From contig CAYQOX010000018.1 in the NCBI GenBank assembly GCA_964419335.1, positions 1 to 64,000 of the forward strand: 64,000 nt of DNA, written 5' to 3'. Numbering within the stretch: position 1 is the first letter of the stretch; each line of letters begins with the position of its first letter. Position numbers and translations under genes: made by a program. Shown one piece after another: positions 50,971 through 59,870 of the stretch. The notes below the pieces were generated by a model, which saw only the letters and a program-made list of their open reading frames with translations, was not told where the DNA came from and did not search any database. The stretch is from CAYQOX01 sp964419335. GTDB lineage: Bacteria > Hinthialibacterota > Hinthialibacteria > Hinthialibacterales > Hinthialibacteraceae.

Positions 50971-52464
50971 ATGAACCTCTATACGTCTTTCATACAATCC
51001 ATCGCTCAGTTTTCTGATTCCACAGCTTTGCAGTGGGAAGACGGGAAGATATCGTTTCGAGAAGTCTTGGATTGGATTAATATTAGCGCCAATGAATTCA
51101 ATCAGCGTTTTCCACAAAAACACCAAAACGTGGCTTTGTTGGCTCCCAATACCCCTAATTTTATCTTTGGCTTATTCTCTATTCTTGGAAATGGGCATGT
51201 AGTTGTGCCGCTCAACCCTTTATTGAATCCTGAAGAAATGGGAGCCCTCTTAGAGCATGCCGAGCCTGCGGTGATGTTGTATGATCCCCTGTTGGAAGAA
51301 AGTGCAAAAAAAGCAGTAGACTTTTCTCGGAGAGAGGTTCAGTTGATCCCTGTACCTAACCTGTTGCAAACCGAGACCCCGGATACGAGCCCGCGAAATC
51401 CTGAAGTGGAGGCCGATGATTTGTCCATGATTCTTTATACATCGGGGACGACGGGAGATCCGAAAGGCGTTATGCTTACACATCGGAATATCCTGGTGAA
51501 TGCGGGGTTTTTCCCATCGGTGATTAAATTTGGTCCAAATACAACCGTCCCTCTCATTCTGCCCTTGTTTCATACATTCGCGTTAACGGTGATTGTTTTT
51601 GGCGCCTTGATGCTCGGTTCGCGGGTTTTACTGTTTCCTCAATTTCAACCGCAAAAGATTTTAGAATGCGTAGTACAGGAAAAGAATGTACTGCTGATTG
51701 CGGTTCCACCGATGTACCATCTTATGGCACGTTTCGCTCCGGAAGGGATTGACAAGCAGCATAACATCATCATGGCGATATCTGGGGGGGGACCCTTACC
51801 AGTGGAGGTGACCCGAGCTTTTGAAAAGAAATTCAACTTTCTTATCCAAGAGGGATATGGTCTGACGGAGACTTCTCCGGTTGTCTCTCTCAATCCCCAG
51901 GAGCGCAATAAAGTGGGAACGATTGGTATCGCTTTCAAAGGAGCCGATGTACAAATACGCAGTGAGAATGGAGAAATACTCGGCACCCATGAAATTGGCG
52001 AATTGTGCGTGAAGGGGGATATTGTCATGAAGGGGTATTACAAACATCCAAAAGCCACCAAAGAAGCCTTTTTTGAGGAGGAGTGGCTGCGCACCGGGGA
52101 TCTTGCCCGTATTGATGAAGAGGGGTACATCCAAATCGTGGGAAGAGCGAAAGATGTTATCGTGTGTGGCGGCGAGAACATCTATCCGCGTGAAATTGAG
52201 GAGACGTTGGCCAAGTTTCCTGGAGTGGCTGAAGTGGCGGTGGTTGGAAAACCCCATAAATTGCGTACTGAAGTGCCCAGCGCTTTTGTTGTCCTAGCGG
52301 AAGAAGCCAAAGGGAAAGTGACAGAATCCCAGTTGCGGAAACATTGCCGGGAGCATTTGGGAGAATATAAGATTCCAGAAAACTTTTATTTTATTGATGA
52401 GATGCCGAAAACAGCCACGCGAAAAATTCAAAAAGAGGAACTTAAGAAAACCTATTTTGGATGA
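50971..52464 (+). CDS. Acyl-CoA ligase, AMP-binding family
   Basis: A 497-residue adenylate-forming enzyme. ILYTSGTTGDPKGVMLTH is the AMP-binding motif; GYGLTETSPVVSLN, YIQIVGRAKDVIVCGGEN and the C-terminal catalytic Lys in ATRKIQKEELKK are present. It resembles long-chain fatty acid CoA ligases. AGGAGAG lies before the ATG. The substrate chain length cannot be determined. It is convergent with the TPR/HEAT gene. Confidence 0.92.
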   Translation: MNLYTSFIQSIAQFSDSTALQWEDGKISFREVLDWINISANEFNQRFPQKHQNVALLAPNTPNFIFGLFSILGNGHVVVPLNPLLNPEEMGALLEHAEPAVMLYDPLLEESAKKAVDFSRREVQLIPVPNLLQTETPDTSPRNPEVEADDLSMILYTSGTTGDPKGVMLTHRNILVNAGFFPSVIKFGPNTTVPLILPLFHTFALTVIVFGALMLGSRVLLFPQFQPQKILECVVQEKNVLLIAVPPMYHLMARFAPEGIDKQHNIIMAISGGGPLPVEVTRAFEKKFNFLIQEGYGLTETSPVVSLNPQERNKVGTIGIAFKGADVQIRSENGEILGTHEIGELCVKGDIVMKGYYKHPKATKEAFFEEEWLRTGDLARIDEEGYIQIVGRAKDVIVCGGENIYPREIEETLAKFPGVAEVAVVGKPHKLRTEVPSAFVVLAEEAKGKVTESQLRKHCREHLGEYKIPENFYFIDEMPKTATRKIQKEELKKTYFG

Positions 52465-52481
52465 GAGAAGTATGAGAAGAA

Positions 52482-53861
52482 TTATAACCGTATTAAGACA
52501 AAATAGATAAAATAAGCAATCGCGGCGATATGGAAGGTGAGAAGTAACCAGAATTTCCAATCATAACGTGTATTCTGATCGCTGCCATCGATTTTTTCCG
52601 CGAATCCCATTTGGCTTAAGGAATCATGTTTTTTCTGATAACGGCGTTTTATCGAGGTGATTGCCTTGCGGATTTCTTCTCGACAATCTTTATTTTTTGG
52701 ATCGGTATAGGCCATTTCTAAAGCGGGTAATTTTTCAATGGAACCGAAGCGCCCAATAAACTTGACGGCACGGGTACGGATAATTTGAAGCGGATCATTT
52801 AATCCTTGTGCCATGAATTCTAGAAATTCTTGGTCATCCATTTTTTCGAAATAATCAAATGCCGCTTCTCTTACATAACCAATGGGATCTTCCAGATACG
52901 GTAAAATTTGTTCGCTGACATCATATCCGAACGCGGTTTGATAGCGTATGACACTTTCCCGCACGGGTGCGGAGGGAGAATCGAGAAAAGAAAGTAAGGC
53001 TTTGGAAATCCGATCATTGCCAAATTCTTTGAGTGAATGGATTTGATGCAGCAATCGTTCTTCATCTCCATCGAAAAGCCGGGGCAGCATTTCGTCAATT
53101 TGTTTCTCGATGGAGAAAATATCCTCCAGACGCAAGCGTACAAGCAGGGCGTCCTCTTTTCCATGCGATAATCGCTTAAAAATACGTTTGGCCAAGCTTA
53201 AGCATTTGGCTTCAATAAAATTCTCCCCAAGTTCATGAAGCAATTTGTTATCGGTTTCTTTTTCTTTGAGCAATTGTTCTGTAATACGGCGGGCAGCGGC
53301 GATACGGTGTAACTTGAGATTGGCGATCGCCAACCAATAATTGGCTCCGTTCTGAATGGCCGGGTTCTTTTCTTTTTCTAATAGATGCTCAAAGGTCTCA
53401 ATGGATTGTTCATAAAGACCTTGTTCGAAGAGCGCCCGTCCCCATAAGCCAATGCTGATGGGTTGAATCTGCCCGACTAAGGAAGCGCGGCGAAAGACAC
53501 GAATGGCTTCGCGGTAATCCGTATTCTCAAAATAAAGGCGGGCTAAATGCTCTAAAAACAAACTACAGGTGGGTTCAAGTTCAATGGCTTTTTGATAAGA
53601 TTCCCTGGATTTTTCTAAATGACCGCCTTCATGCAGGGCGTAGCCTAAATTGAAATGACACAAGGCACAGCTGGGATCGATCTCCACCGCTTTTTGATAA
53701 TGCTGTAACGCTTTATCGATTTGTCCCTCATCAAGGGATTTTCGTCCATCATCGAGGTACTGTTTCACCTCACGCTTGACCATAAAAGTCATCTTTTCAT
53801 AGGACGAGTGGGTAGAATAATCGTTAGGAGATCCTCTGGGGGTTATACGTTGATGATCCAC
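52482..53861 (-). CDS. TPR and HEAT repeat protein with C-terminal membrane anchor
   Basis: A 459-residue protein with a GTG start at 53861 (AGAGAGG upstream; later ATG codons are alternatives). TPR units occupy about 35-240 (ALQHYQKAVEIDPSCALCHF, SYQKAIELEPTCSLFLEHL). HEAT repeats follow (about 280-410, DPIGYVREAAFDYFEKMDD, DPLQIIRTRAVKFIGRFG). A final membrane helix (WLLLTFHIAAIAYFIYFVL) anchors it, with no N-terminal signal, so most of the protein should face the cytoplasm. It is probably a scaffold; partner unknown. Confidence 0.85.
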   Translation of the reverse strand: MDHQRITPRGSPNDYSTHSSYEKMTFMVKREVKQYLDDGRKSLDEGQIDKALQHYQKAVEIDPSCALCHFNLGYALHEGGHLEKSRESYQKAIELEPTCSLFLEHLARLYFENTDYREAIRVFRRASLVGQIQPISIGLWGRALFEQGLYEQSIETFEHLLEKEKNPAIQNGANYWLAIANLKLHRIAAARRITEQLLKEKETDNKLLHELGENFIEAKCLSLAKRIFKRLSHGKEDALLVRLRLEDIFSIEKQIDEMLPRLFDGDEERLLHQIHSLKEFGNDRISKALLSFLDSPSAPVRESVIRYQTAFGYDVSEQILPYLEDPIGYVREAAFDYFEKMDDQEFLEFMAQGLNDPLQIIRTRAVKFIGRFGSIEKLPALEMAYTDPKNKDCREEIRKAITSIKRRYQKKHDSLSQMGFAEKIDGSDQNTRYDWKFWLLLTFHIAAIAYFIYFVLIRL

Positions 53862-53969
53862 GCTATGCCTCTCTTTATTTAGAATTTTTGTTATGAGGGA
53901 TCAAAATCATTTTACACAGGAAGAGATTGATTATCAACAAGAAATTCAGCTCTTGGCTCTATTTTCTGA

Positions 53970-55250
53970 TTAATCATTCCGGTGGGGACGAATCCCTAAA
54001 AGTGCACGTCTTAGTTGATCTAACGCGGTCACCACGCTTCGGCGGCGAATCGACTCACGTCCTGGAATAAAATTCCCCCGAAACGGATAGCGTTCTCCAT
54101 TTTTGTTGCTAACACAAAGCCAGACGGTACCCACGGGTTTTTCTTCGCTTCCTCCGCCTGGTCCCGCAACCCCGGTAATCGAGACTGCCCAGTCGGCTTG
54201 AAACACTTCGAGAGCTCCTCGAGCCATTTCTTCTGCCGTTTGTTGGCTTACCGCTCCGTAGGTTTCAAGGGTTACGTTTTGAACCCCGAGGGTTCTTTCC
54301 TTGATCCTATTCTGGTAAGCGATCGCACCTCCTAGGAAATAATTTGAGCAGCCCGCCACTTGGGTAATAGCCGAACCCAGCAATCCCCCGGTACAAGACT
54401 CGGCTACTGAAACAGTTTCACCGCGCTGTTTTAGCAAGGAACCTACAACTTCTTCGAGTGATTCTCCTGTTTCAGAATAAATATACTGGCCGATCTTGTT
54501 GCGAATGGTAGAACAATAATTTTCGAGTTTCTCTTCAGAGGAAGAATCATTCTTCGGTAATAACAAGGTCAAATCTACCGTACCAAGATGAGAGAGAAGG
54601 GAGACGTCGAGTTTTTTGTCTTCTCCAAAATGCTTTTGGACAAAGGAATCAATGGTGGATTCTCCCAGGCAGCAAAAGCGAAAACTATGGGAGAGGACGT
54701 TTTGGGTAACTTGAAGGCGTTCTTTGAAAAAGGGAATCACGGAATCGTGCACCATGGGTTCCAGTTCTTGTGGCGGTCCTGGCAATGCGATTGCGATTTT
54801 TTGGCCTGCATCAAAGACCAAGCCTGGGGCCGTGCCATGAGGATTCAGGATAAAGAAGCCTTGCTCAGGTACCAAGGCTTGGCGGCGATTATTGTCGGAC
54901 ATTTTTCGTCCCATGGAATCAAAGCGTTGTTGAATCATGGCCAAGGCTTCGGGATCTTCTTTCAAGCCAATTCCCAGCGCTTCCGAGAGGGCTTCTCGGG
55001 TTAAATCATCCACCGTGGGACCTAAGCCGCCGGTCATAATGACTAAATCGGTTTGCTTAAAGGCATTGCGCACTATGGCGGTTAAATCATGGATCTTATC
55101 ACCAACGATGATGCACTGTTGGCATACCAGCCCCAAAGGGCTGAGAGTTCGGGTTAAAAAAGAGACGTGTGCGTCTTTCCGCTTTCCTATTAAAATTTCA
55201 CTCCCGCTGATCACAAGGATGTAAGGTTTAGCTTCAAAAGGGCAATTCAT
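53970..55250 (-). CDS. cinA: CinA-family protein (nicotinamide-nucleotide amidase)
   Basis: A 426-residue protein with the two CinA domains. The N-terminal molybdopterin-binding-like domain has SEILIGKRKDAHVSFL and MTGGLGPTVDDLT. The C-terminal amidase domain has SCTGGLLGSAITQVAGCS and the closing GVAGPGGGSEEKPVGTVWL. This domain deamidates NMN in NAD recycling. It overlaps the upstream comF-like gene by 17 bp. Confidence 0.96.
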   Translation of the reverse strand: MNCPFEAKPYILVISGSEILIGKRKDAHVSFLTRTLSPLGLVCQQCIIVGDKIHDLTAIVRNAFKQTDLVIMTGGLGPTVDDLTREALSEALGIGLKEDPEALAMIQQRFDSMGRKMSDNNRRQALVPEQGFFILNPHGTAPGLVFDAGQKIAIALPGPPQELEPMVHDSVIPFFKERLQVTQNVLSHSFRFCCLGESTIDSFVQKHFGEDKKLDVSLLSHLGTVDLTLLLPKNDSSSEEKLENYCSTIRNKIGQYIYSETGESLEEVVGSLLKQRGETVSVAESCTGGLLGSAITQVAGCSNYFLGGAIAYQNRIKERTLGVQNVTLETYGAVSQQTAEEMARGALEVFQADWAVSITGVAGPGGGSEEKPVGTVWLCVSNKNGERYPFRGNFIPGRESIRRRSVVTALDQLRRALLGIRPHRND

Positions 55251-56037
55251 GGCTAGGTTCCTCTTCTATGGGTTTGATGAATCTGAAGTAAATAGGCGCA
55301 TCCAAATCGGCTCGTGCCAAGGTTAGTACACACCGTTTTTTCGCGCCTTGTTTTTTTAGAATCCGGCATACCTCGTTCACGGTGGCACCCGTAGTCAATA
55401 CATCGTCGACCACCAGTAATCTTAATCCATCGGCTCCCTTTTCGTGAAAGGATCGAAAGGCGTTTTTTAAATTCTGCCTTCGTGCACGGTTAGAAAGTTT
55501 TGTTTGTGGTTTGGTTTTAATGGCCCGATACACGAGATCTTCACGAACGGGGATCCCGGTTTTTTTATGGAGCTCATTGGCTAAGAGAGTGGCCTGGTTG
55601 AATTCCCGTTCTTTTAAACGCGATTTGTGCAAGGGAACAGGGACGATGCCATCAAAGTCATGGGGGCTATAAAAAGCCTCAAAGCCTTGAATGAGGTACT
55701 CACCCAAAGTTTGTGCTAGACGTTCTTGAAAATGAAATTTATAAGCGAAAATGAAATTGCGTACACGCTCATCCTGATAATAAAGCACAGCCCGTATTTC
55801 GTCAAAGTGGAGGACGCCATCAAAAAGACGGCAGCGATGATTATCGTCGTTTCGATAAGCCAACGGGGCACCGCAGGTTAAACATACCGGCGGTTGGATG
55901 ATGTCGATGGTTTCTAAGCATTGCTGGCAGATGGTTTGTTGGTCGTCTTCAAGTTCACGGTGACAAGCCGCACAGGTCGGGGGATACACCAAATTGAGCA
56001 GGATACGGTAGGCATCTTTGAAATAGGGATTCATCAT
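55234..56037 (-). CDS. ComF-family phosphoribosyltransferase-like protein
   Basis: A 267-residue protein with an N-terminal four-Cys zinc ribbon (CAACHRE, CQQC, CLTCGAPL) and a PRTase fold ending in the signature LLVVDDVLTTGATVNEV. FNQATLLANEL and NRARRQNLKNAF are also typical. ComF supports DNA uptake in competent bacteria. Its gene overlaps cinA, a common pairing, so both may serve competence or nucleotide recycling. Confidence 0.93.
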   Translation of the reverse strand: MMNPYFKDAYRILLNLVYPPTCAACHRELEDDQQTICQQCLETIDIIQPPVCLTCGAPLAYRNDDNHRCRLFDGVLHFDEIRAVLYYQDERVRNFIFAYKFHFQERLAQTLGEYLIQGFEAFYSPHDFDGIVPVPLHKSRLKEREFNQATLLANELHKKTGIPVREDLVYRAIKTKPQTKLSNRARRQNLKNAFRSFHEKGADGLRLLVVDDVLTTGATVNEVCRILKKQGAKKRCVLTLARADLDAPIYFRFIKPIEEEPSHELPF

Positions 56038-56055
56038 GAGTATAAATCAATGTAT

Positions 56056-56937
56056 TTATGGTTGCTTCGTGGCTTCTGCGTGAAGTGTTGAGCGTCTTTG
56101 CAGATAGTCCTTCAATGCTTTTTGCCATGGCGGCATGGGTTCTACTCCGGCCGAGCGGAGTTTTTGGCAATCCAGGCTTGAATCTTTCGGCCGCTTTGCC
56201 GGAGCCCCGTATTCAGCCGCGGTGACGGATTCGAGTTTTACCTCAAGGCCGCATTGTAAGAAGATTTCCTTGGCAAAGTCAAACCAGGTGCATGAACCTT
56301 CATTACTAACATGATAAATTCCATAGCCGGCTTTCTCTACGATTTGGCGGATACGTTTTGCGGCGTCCAGCGTGTAGGTCGGCGATAGCGATTCATCACA
56401 AACAATGCGTAGGGGAGAGCCTTTAGAGCCCAGTCGAATCATGGCTTCCACGAAGTTTGTTCCTTTCATACGGCTGGGAGTTAAGCCAAACAACCCCGAA
56501 ACCCGAATAATGTAGTGTTTATCCCAAGTTGAACGCAAAAAAAGTTCACCCGCGAGTTTTGAAATGCCGTAAGCATTTAATGGCCGTGGGCAATCCTCTT
56601 CTTTGTATGGTACATTTTTTTCTCCGTCGAAGATATAGTTTGTGCTAATGTGCACCAAGGGTATATCCCAGCGCTTGCAGGCCAAGGCCAAATGACGCGG
56701 TCCGAGCGCGTTGACCTGGAAGGCTTTTTCTTGCTCTCGTTCACACTCGTCCACCCGTGTAAAAGCGGCCGTGTTCATGACAAGATCGGGAGCGGTAAAC
56801 GCCACTTGCTGTTGTACGGCGGCTTCATCGGTGATATCCATCTCTTCTGAGGTAGAGGCTACTACTTGGCAATCCGGAAAAGCCTCCAGTAGATCGGTTC
56901 CCAGCTGTCCCCGAGATCCAATGATGAGTACCCGCAT
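56056..56937 (-). CDS. rfbD: dTDP-4-dehydrorhamnose reductase
   Basis: A 293-residue SDR-type enzyme reducing dTDP-4-keto-rhamnose. The start is ATG 56937, just after GGAGG; the upstream 49 codons look non-coding. GSRGQLGTDLLEAF binds NADPH; NTAAFTRVDECE, STNYIFDGEKNVPY and the catalytic YGISKLAGE are conserved. It is divergent from an epimerase-like cupin 151 bp away, suggesting a shared dTDP-rhamnose or related sugar role. The rmlA and rmlB genes are not in the window. Confidence 0.92.
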   Translation of the reverse strand: MRVLIIGSRGQLGTDLLEAFPDCQVVASTSEEMDITDEAAVQQQVAFTAPDLVMNTAAFTRVDECEREQEKAFQVNALGPRHLALACKRWDIPLVHISTNYIFDGEKNVPYKEEDCPRPLNAYGISKLAGELFLRSTWDKHYIIRVSGLFGLTPSRMKGTNFVEAMIRLGSKGSPLRIVCDESLSPTYTLDAAKRIRQIVEKAGYGIYHVSNEGSCTWFDFAKEIFLQCGLEVKLESVTAAEYGAPAKRPKDSSLDCQKLRSAGVEPMPPWQKALKDYLQRRSTLHAEATKQP

Positions 56938-57088
56938 GTTGTCCTCCATAATAAGTTCTTTTAAGCGCTTCGTATTATAAAGCGATCCATGGATGATGCC
57001 TAGCATTCCCAACAATGGGTATTCCAGACAACCTTCTAACCTGCTATAGTAATTATCTCTACTATTAACTTTTTGGAGTTTCAAATAA

Positions 57089-57538
57089 ATGATCGATGGG
57101 GTTCAGGTTCTTCCATTAAAACGTCATGCGGATGATCGCGGTTACTTGGTAGAAATCCTTCGCGATGATGATGAACATTTCATTAAATTCGGACAAGTGT
57201 ATGTTTCCTATTTACGCAAGGGGATCATTAAAGCATGGCACAAACACGAACATCAAACCGACCATTTTTATGTCGTCTCGGGGACCTCGAAAATTGGCTT
57301 GTACGATGATCGCGAGGACAGCCCCACGAAAGGCGAGTATCAAACTGTAATCCTGGGCGACCATGGCCACGAAGCCTTACTTTTGATCCCCCCGTTGGTG
57401 TGGCATGGGCAAATGTCACTCTCGGACTTTACCTATCTCGTTAATCTCCCCACCGAGCATTATGACCCTCAAAAACCTGATGAAATTCGCGCTCCAGTAA
57501 GCGCGTTCCAAGACATCTGGTCAATTCAAAATCGGTAA
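57089..57538 (+). CDS. dTDP-4-dehydrorhamnose 3,5-epimerase-like cupin
   Basis: A 149-residue jelly-roll protein related to RfbC but shorter than the usual about 180. DDRGYLVEILRDDD and the catalytic-type His in AWHKHEHQTDHFYVVSG are present, along with PPLVWHGQMSL. The loss of C-terminal parts could mean a different nucleotide sugar or a non-classical epimerase. Divergent with rfbD. Confidence 0.8.
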   Translation: MIDGVQVLPLKRHADDRGYLVEILRDDDEHFIKFGQVYVSYLRKGIIKAWHKHEHQTDHFYVVSGTSKIGLYDDREDSPTKGEYQTVILGDHGHEALLLIPPLVWHGQMSLSDFTYLVNLPTEHYDPQKPDEIRAPVSAFQDIWSIQNR

Positions 57539-57849
57539 GTTCCTCGTGGGTTTTGTTGGTTATTTATTGATAGAAATCGATACTCCTGTCTCCTTTCCAA
57601 TGCGATCCCAAAAAACTGTGTTAAAAATCGATTATTATGATAATTTCTCTAATAAAATAAAAATATCTGCGATTTATAGATGTTACGATTGAAATTTATG
57701 TGTTTTTTTGGCAACATGAATAAATGTTGATAAGAATTCTGATTCCAACATGTTTTAATAACTAAAGAAAGGAGGTGGGGTGTTTCCGTAATTAAAATCG
57801 AGTCGTCCAGTAAGAAAAAAAAGAAAGAACAAATTAAGGGGAGGTTAAA
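57539..57849. other. Leader region of the secreted beta-rich protein
   Basis: These 311 bp are AT-rich and hold an unusual Shine-Dalgarno-like sequence (57764-57776) described separately. No terminator or riboswitch is obvious. Confidence 0.4.
57764..57791 (+). promoter_or_regulatory. Extended anti-16S (Shine-Dalgarno) site before a three-codon frame
   Basis: AAAGAAAGGAGGTG at 57764-57777 covers the complement of the usual 16S 3' end. Four bases after the GGAGG a GTG opens a frame of only three codons (GTG TTT CCG TAA, 57780-57791). The real gene starts at 57850 with its own GGGGAGG. This looks like a leader ribosome site or a standby site. Confidence 0.5.
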
Positions 57850-59775
57850 ATGAAAAAAATCGTTTTTGGATGCTTATGTTTTATGCTATGCGCAGGCATG
57901 GCATCCGCACAAGTTGGGATTTTCGATCAACAGGCTGATTGGACCTTGGAAGGTGAAGATAATTTAAAAGTCGAGGGTAGTGCCACGTCTGAAGATGGAG
58001 TCTATACCTTGCAAGGAAATGGTGACGACATCTGGAACGAAGCCGATGAAGGTTTTTACCTTTACACCGAAAAGGAAGGCAGCTGGACTTTAACGGCAAA
58101 AGCCACCTGGGTGGCCAATGGTGGTGGAAGCGAATGGTCGAAACTGGGTTTGATGGTTCGTGAAGACGGTGAAGCTTTGGGGTCGAAAAACTTCATGGTG
58201 CGTCACCGGGGAAATAATATGAGCCCCGACCAAACAGGAGCGCAATGGCGTCTTTCTACGGATGGGAGTAGTGGCAGCCAGCAGTTCCTGGATGATGAAG
58301 GCAACAGTATTGGCGATCAGGAGTTAGATGGCATTTGGCTGCGCCTTGCTCGCAATGCGATGACCGATACCTTCTATGCCTGGTATTCCGAGGATGGTTC
58401 CGATTGGAATCTTGGTATTACCCAGAATGTTGAGATGGATGATTTGGTTTCCTGGGGATTGACGATTACCAACCATGAGGACAATGAAGAACTGGCCGAA
58501 GCCATCTTTGAGAATGTGACCTTGGAAGAAGGTGCACCCACGGGAGTTCTTCGTGAACTGCCGGATGGAACAGTCGTTGGCGGAGATACGATTACGGTTA
58601 ATATCAACATTGCCAATGCGAGTCCTGATCCTGAGTCCGTAAGTATTACAGAAGTTGTCCCTGATGGTTGGAGTATTTCCAACGTCAGCCATGACGGCAG
58701 CGTTGATGGGAATACTATTACCTGGGAACTTGAAGCCACTTCAGGAATGACCAGTTTGAGTTATGAGGCGACCTCTGCGGGAGAATCCCAGATTATCTGG
58801 AACGGAACTGTAAATGGATCGGAAATTGGAGGCGATGACGCCGTAACCTTCCTGCGTGCAAGAACGCCAGCAGTAACTGATTGGAATCCACCTACAGGCG
58901 GTTGGGATTACATCTTTGATCCTGACATCGGTAGTACACCTGATTTGGAATTGGAAGGCTGGAAGCATGACAATAATTCCGATGCCTATATTTATCAACC
59001 GACTATTCCTGAAGGACCTAACGAAGGTGAGGTATGGAGAAATCCCGGTCTCATTGACGATGAAATGGGCGGAGAAACCTTGCTCATTTATGATCCAGGC
59101 GATCCTCGTAATATGGATGAATACGGGAACATGCCTGATCCTAGCAATCGAAAGGTGACCATTAACTATAATTTGGGTGAAACCAACACCGCGGTAGCGG
59201 CTTTCCGGGTACGCAGTACACCTGAATTTGTTGATCAGTTTGGGGTCGAAATTCCATTCGGGTATGAAGATGAAGACGAATATCCGTTGCTTGGTTTAGC
59301 GATCAATGAAAATATGACCGATCTCTCGAATTGGGAAGCTTTATCCGCTTCGGGGCTTTTCTTCTCCAATCAGTTGCCGAACTCACTCAATTTCCCCTCC
59401 TTTAGTGGAAATACCGATGCGGGCATCGAAGCACAATTTGATGACGATTGGGATAACACGGAATGGCATGAATACTGGATCACGTGGAATTTCAACGAAG
59501 GCGAAAAAGCGACGGCGCTGTATGTCGATGGTGAATTGCAGCCGAAATTTTCATTTCCCATTATGCCCGATGATTCGGCAGAACAGGCGGGAGCCTTCTT
59601 TAATCGTTACCGGGATACCGAGAACGACATCACCACGGGAAATACCGTTTTCCGGATTACGTTCCGACAAACCCCAGTGGCGGGCAACCTGCAATTTGAT
59701 TATATCGCTTTGAAAGCAGGAACGGATGAACCCCCAACAGAATTCACCCCGGTGAAAAGTTGGGAATTGTATTAA
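57850..59775 (+). CDS. Large secreted multidomain beta-rich protein
   Basis: A 641-residue exported protein with a signal peptide (MKKIVFGCLCFMLCAGMASA) and GGGGAGG before the ATG. Residues about 22-230 resemble a concanavalin-like (DUF1349-type) domain (GLMVREDGEALGSKNFM, WYSEDGSDWNLG). Residues about 235-340 look like a DUF11-type Ig repeat (GGDTITVNINIANASPDPES, SLSYEATSAGES). The C-terminal 300 residues form another lectin-like beta domain ending LQFDYIALKAG. It is rich in Asp and Glu. There is no sorting motif. It may bind sugars or be a surface or matrix protein; the strong translation signals suggest high expression. Confidence 0.7.
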   Translation: MKKIVFGCLCFMLCAGMASAQVGIFDQQADWTLEGEDNLKVEGSATSEDGVYTLQGNGDDIWNEADEGFYLYTEKEGSWTLTAKATWVANGGGSEWSKLGLMVREDGEALGSKNFMVRHRGNNMSPDQTGAQWRLSTDGSSGSQQFLDDEGNSIGDQELDGIWLRLARNAMTDTFYAWYSEDGSDWNLGITQNVEMDDLVSWGLTITNHEDNEELAEAIFENVTLEEGAPTGVLRELPDGTVVGGDTITVNINIANASPDPESVSITEVVPDGWSISNVSHDGSVDGNTITWELEATSGMTSLSYEATSAGESQIIWNGTVNGSEIGGDDAVTFLRARTPAVTDWNPPTGGWDYIFDPDIGSTPDLELEGWKHDNNSDAYIYQPTIPEGPNEGEVWRNPGLIDDEMGGETLLIYDPGDPRNMDEYGNMPDPSNRKVTINYNLGETNTAVAAFRVRSTPEFVDQFGVEIPFGYEDEDEYPLLGLAINENMTDLSNWEALSASGLFFSNQLPNSLNFPSFSGNTDAGIEAQFDDDWDNTEWHEYWITWNFNEGEKATALYVDGELQPKFSFPIMPDDSAEQAGAFFNRYRDTENDITTGNTVFRITFRQTPVAGNLQFDYIALKAGTDEPPTEFTPVKSWELY

Positions 59776-59805
59776 CTCGCGTCGTAGCATAGTTTGAGTA
59801 GCACG

Positions 59806-59843
59806 AATCCCTCGGGAAGTGAAGATTTCCCGAGGGATTTTCT
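59806..59843 (+). terminator. Terminator of the secreted beta-rich protein gene
   Basis: A stem of about 12-13 bp (ATCCCTCGGGAA with TTCCCGAGGGAT) and eight-base loop are followed by TTTTCTTT. It also separates this gene from the convergent YyaL-like gene. Confidence 0.9.
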
Positions 59844-59870
59844 TTGCCTATTCATTCTTTTGCAATTGTA

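Noticed and set aside
52482..53861. CALCH in the TPR/HEAT protein looks like a haem-binding CxxCH motif.
   Set aside because: It sits at the usual place of a TPR helix turn, there is no export signal, and only one such motif occurs. A c-type cytochrome is unlikely.
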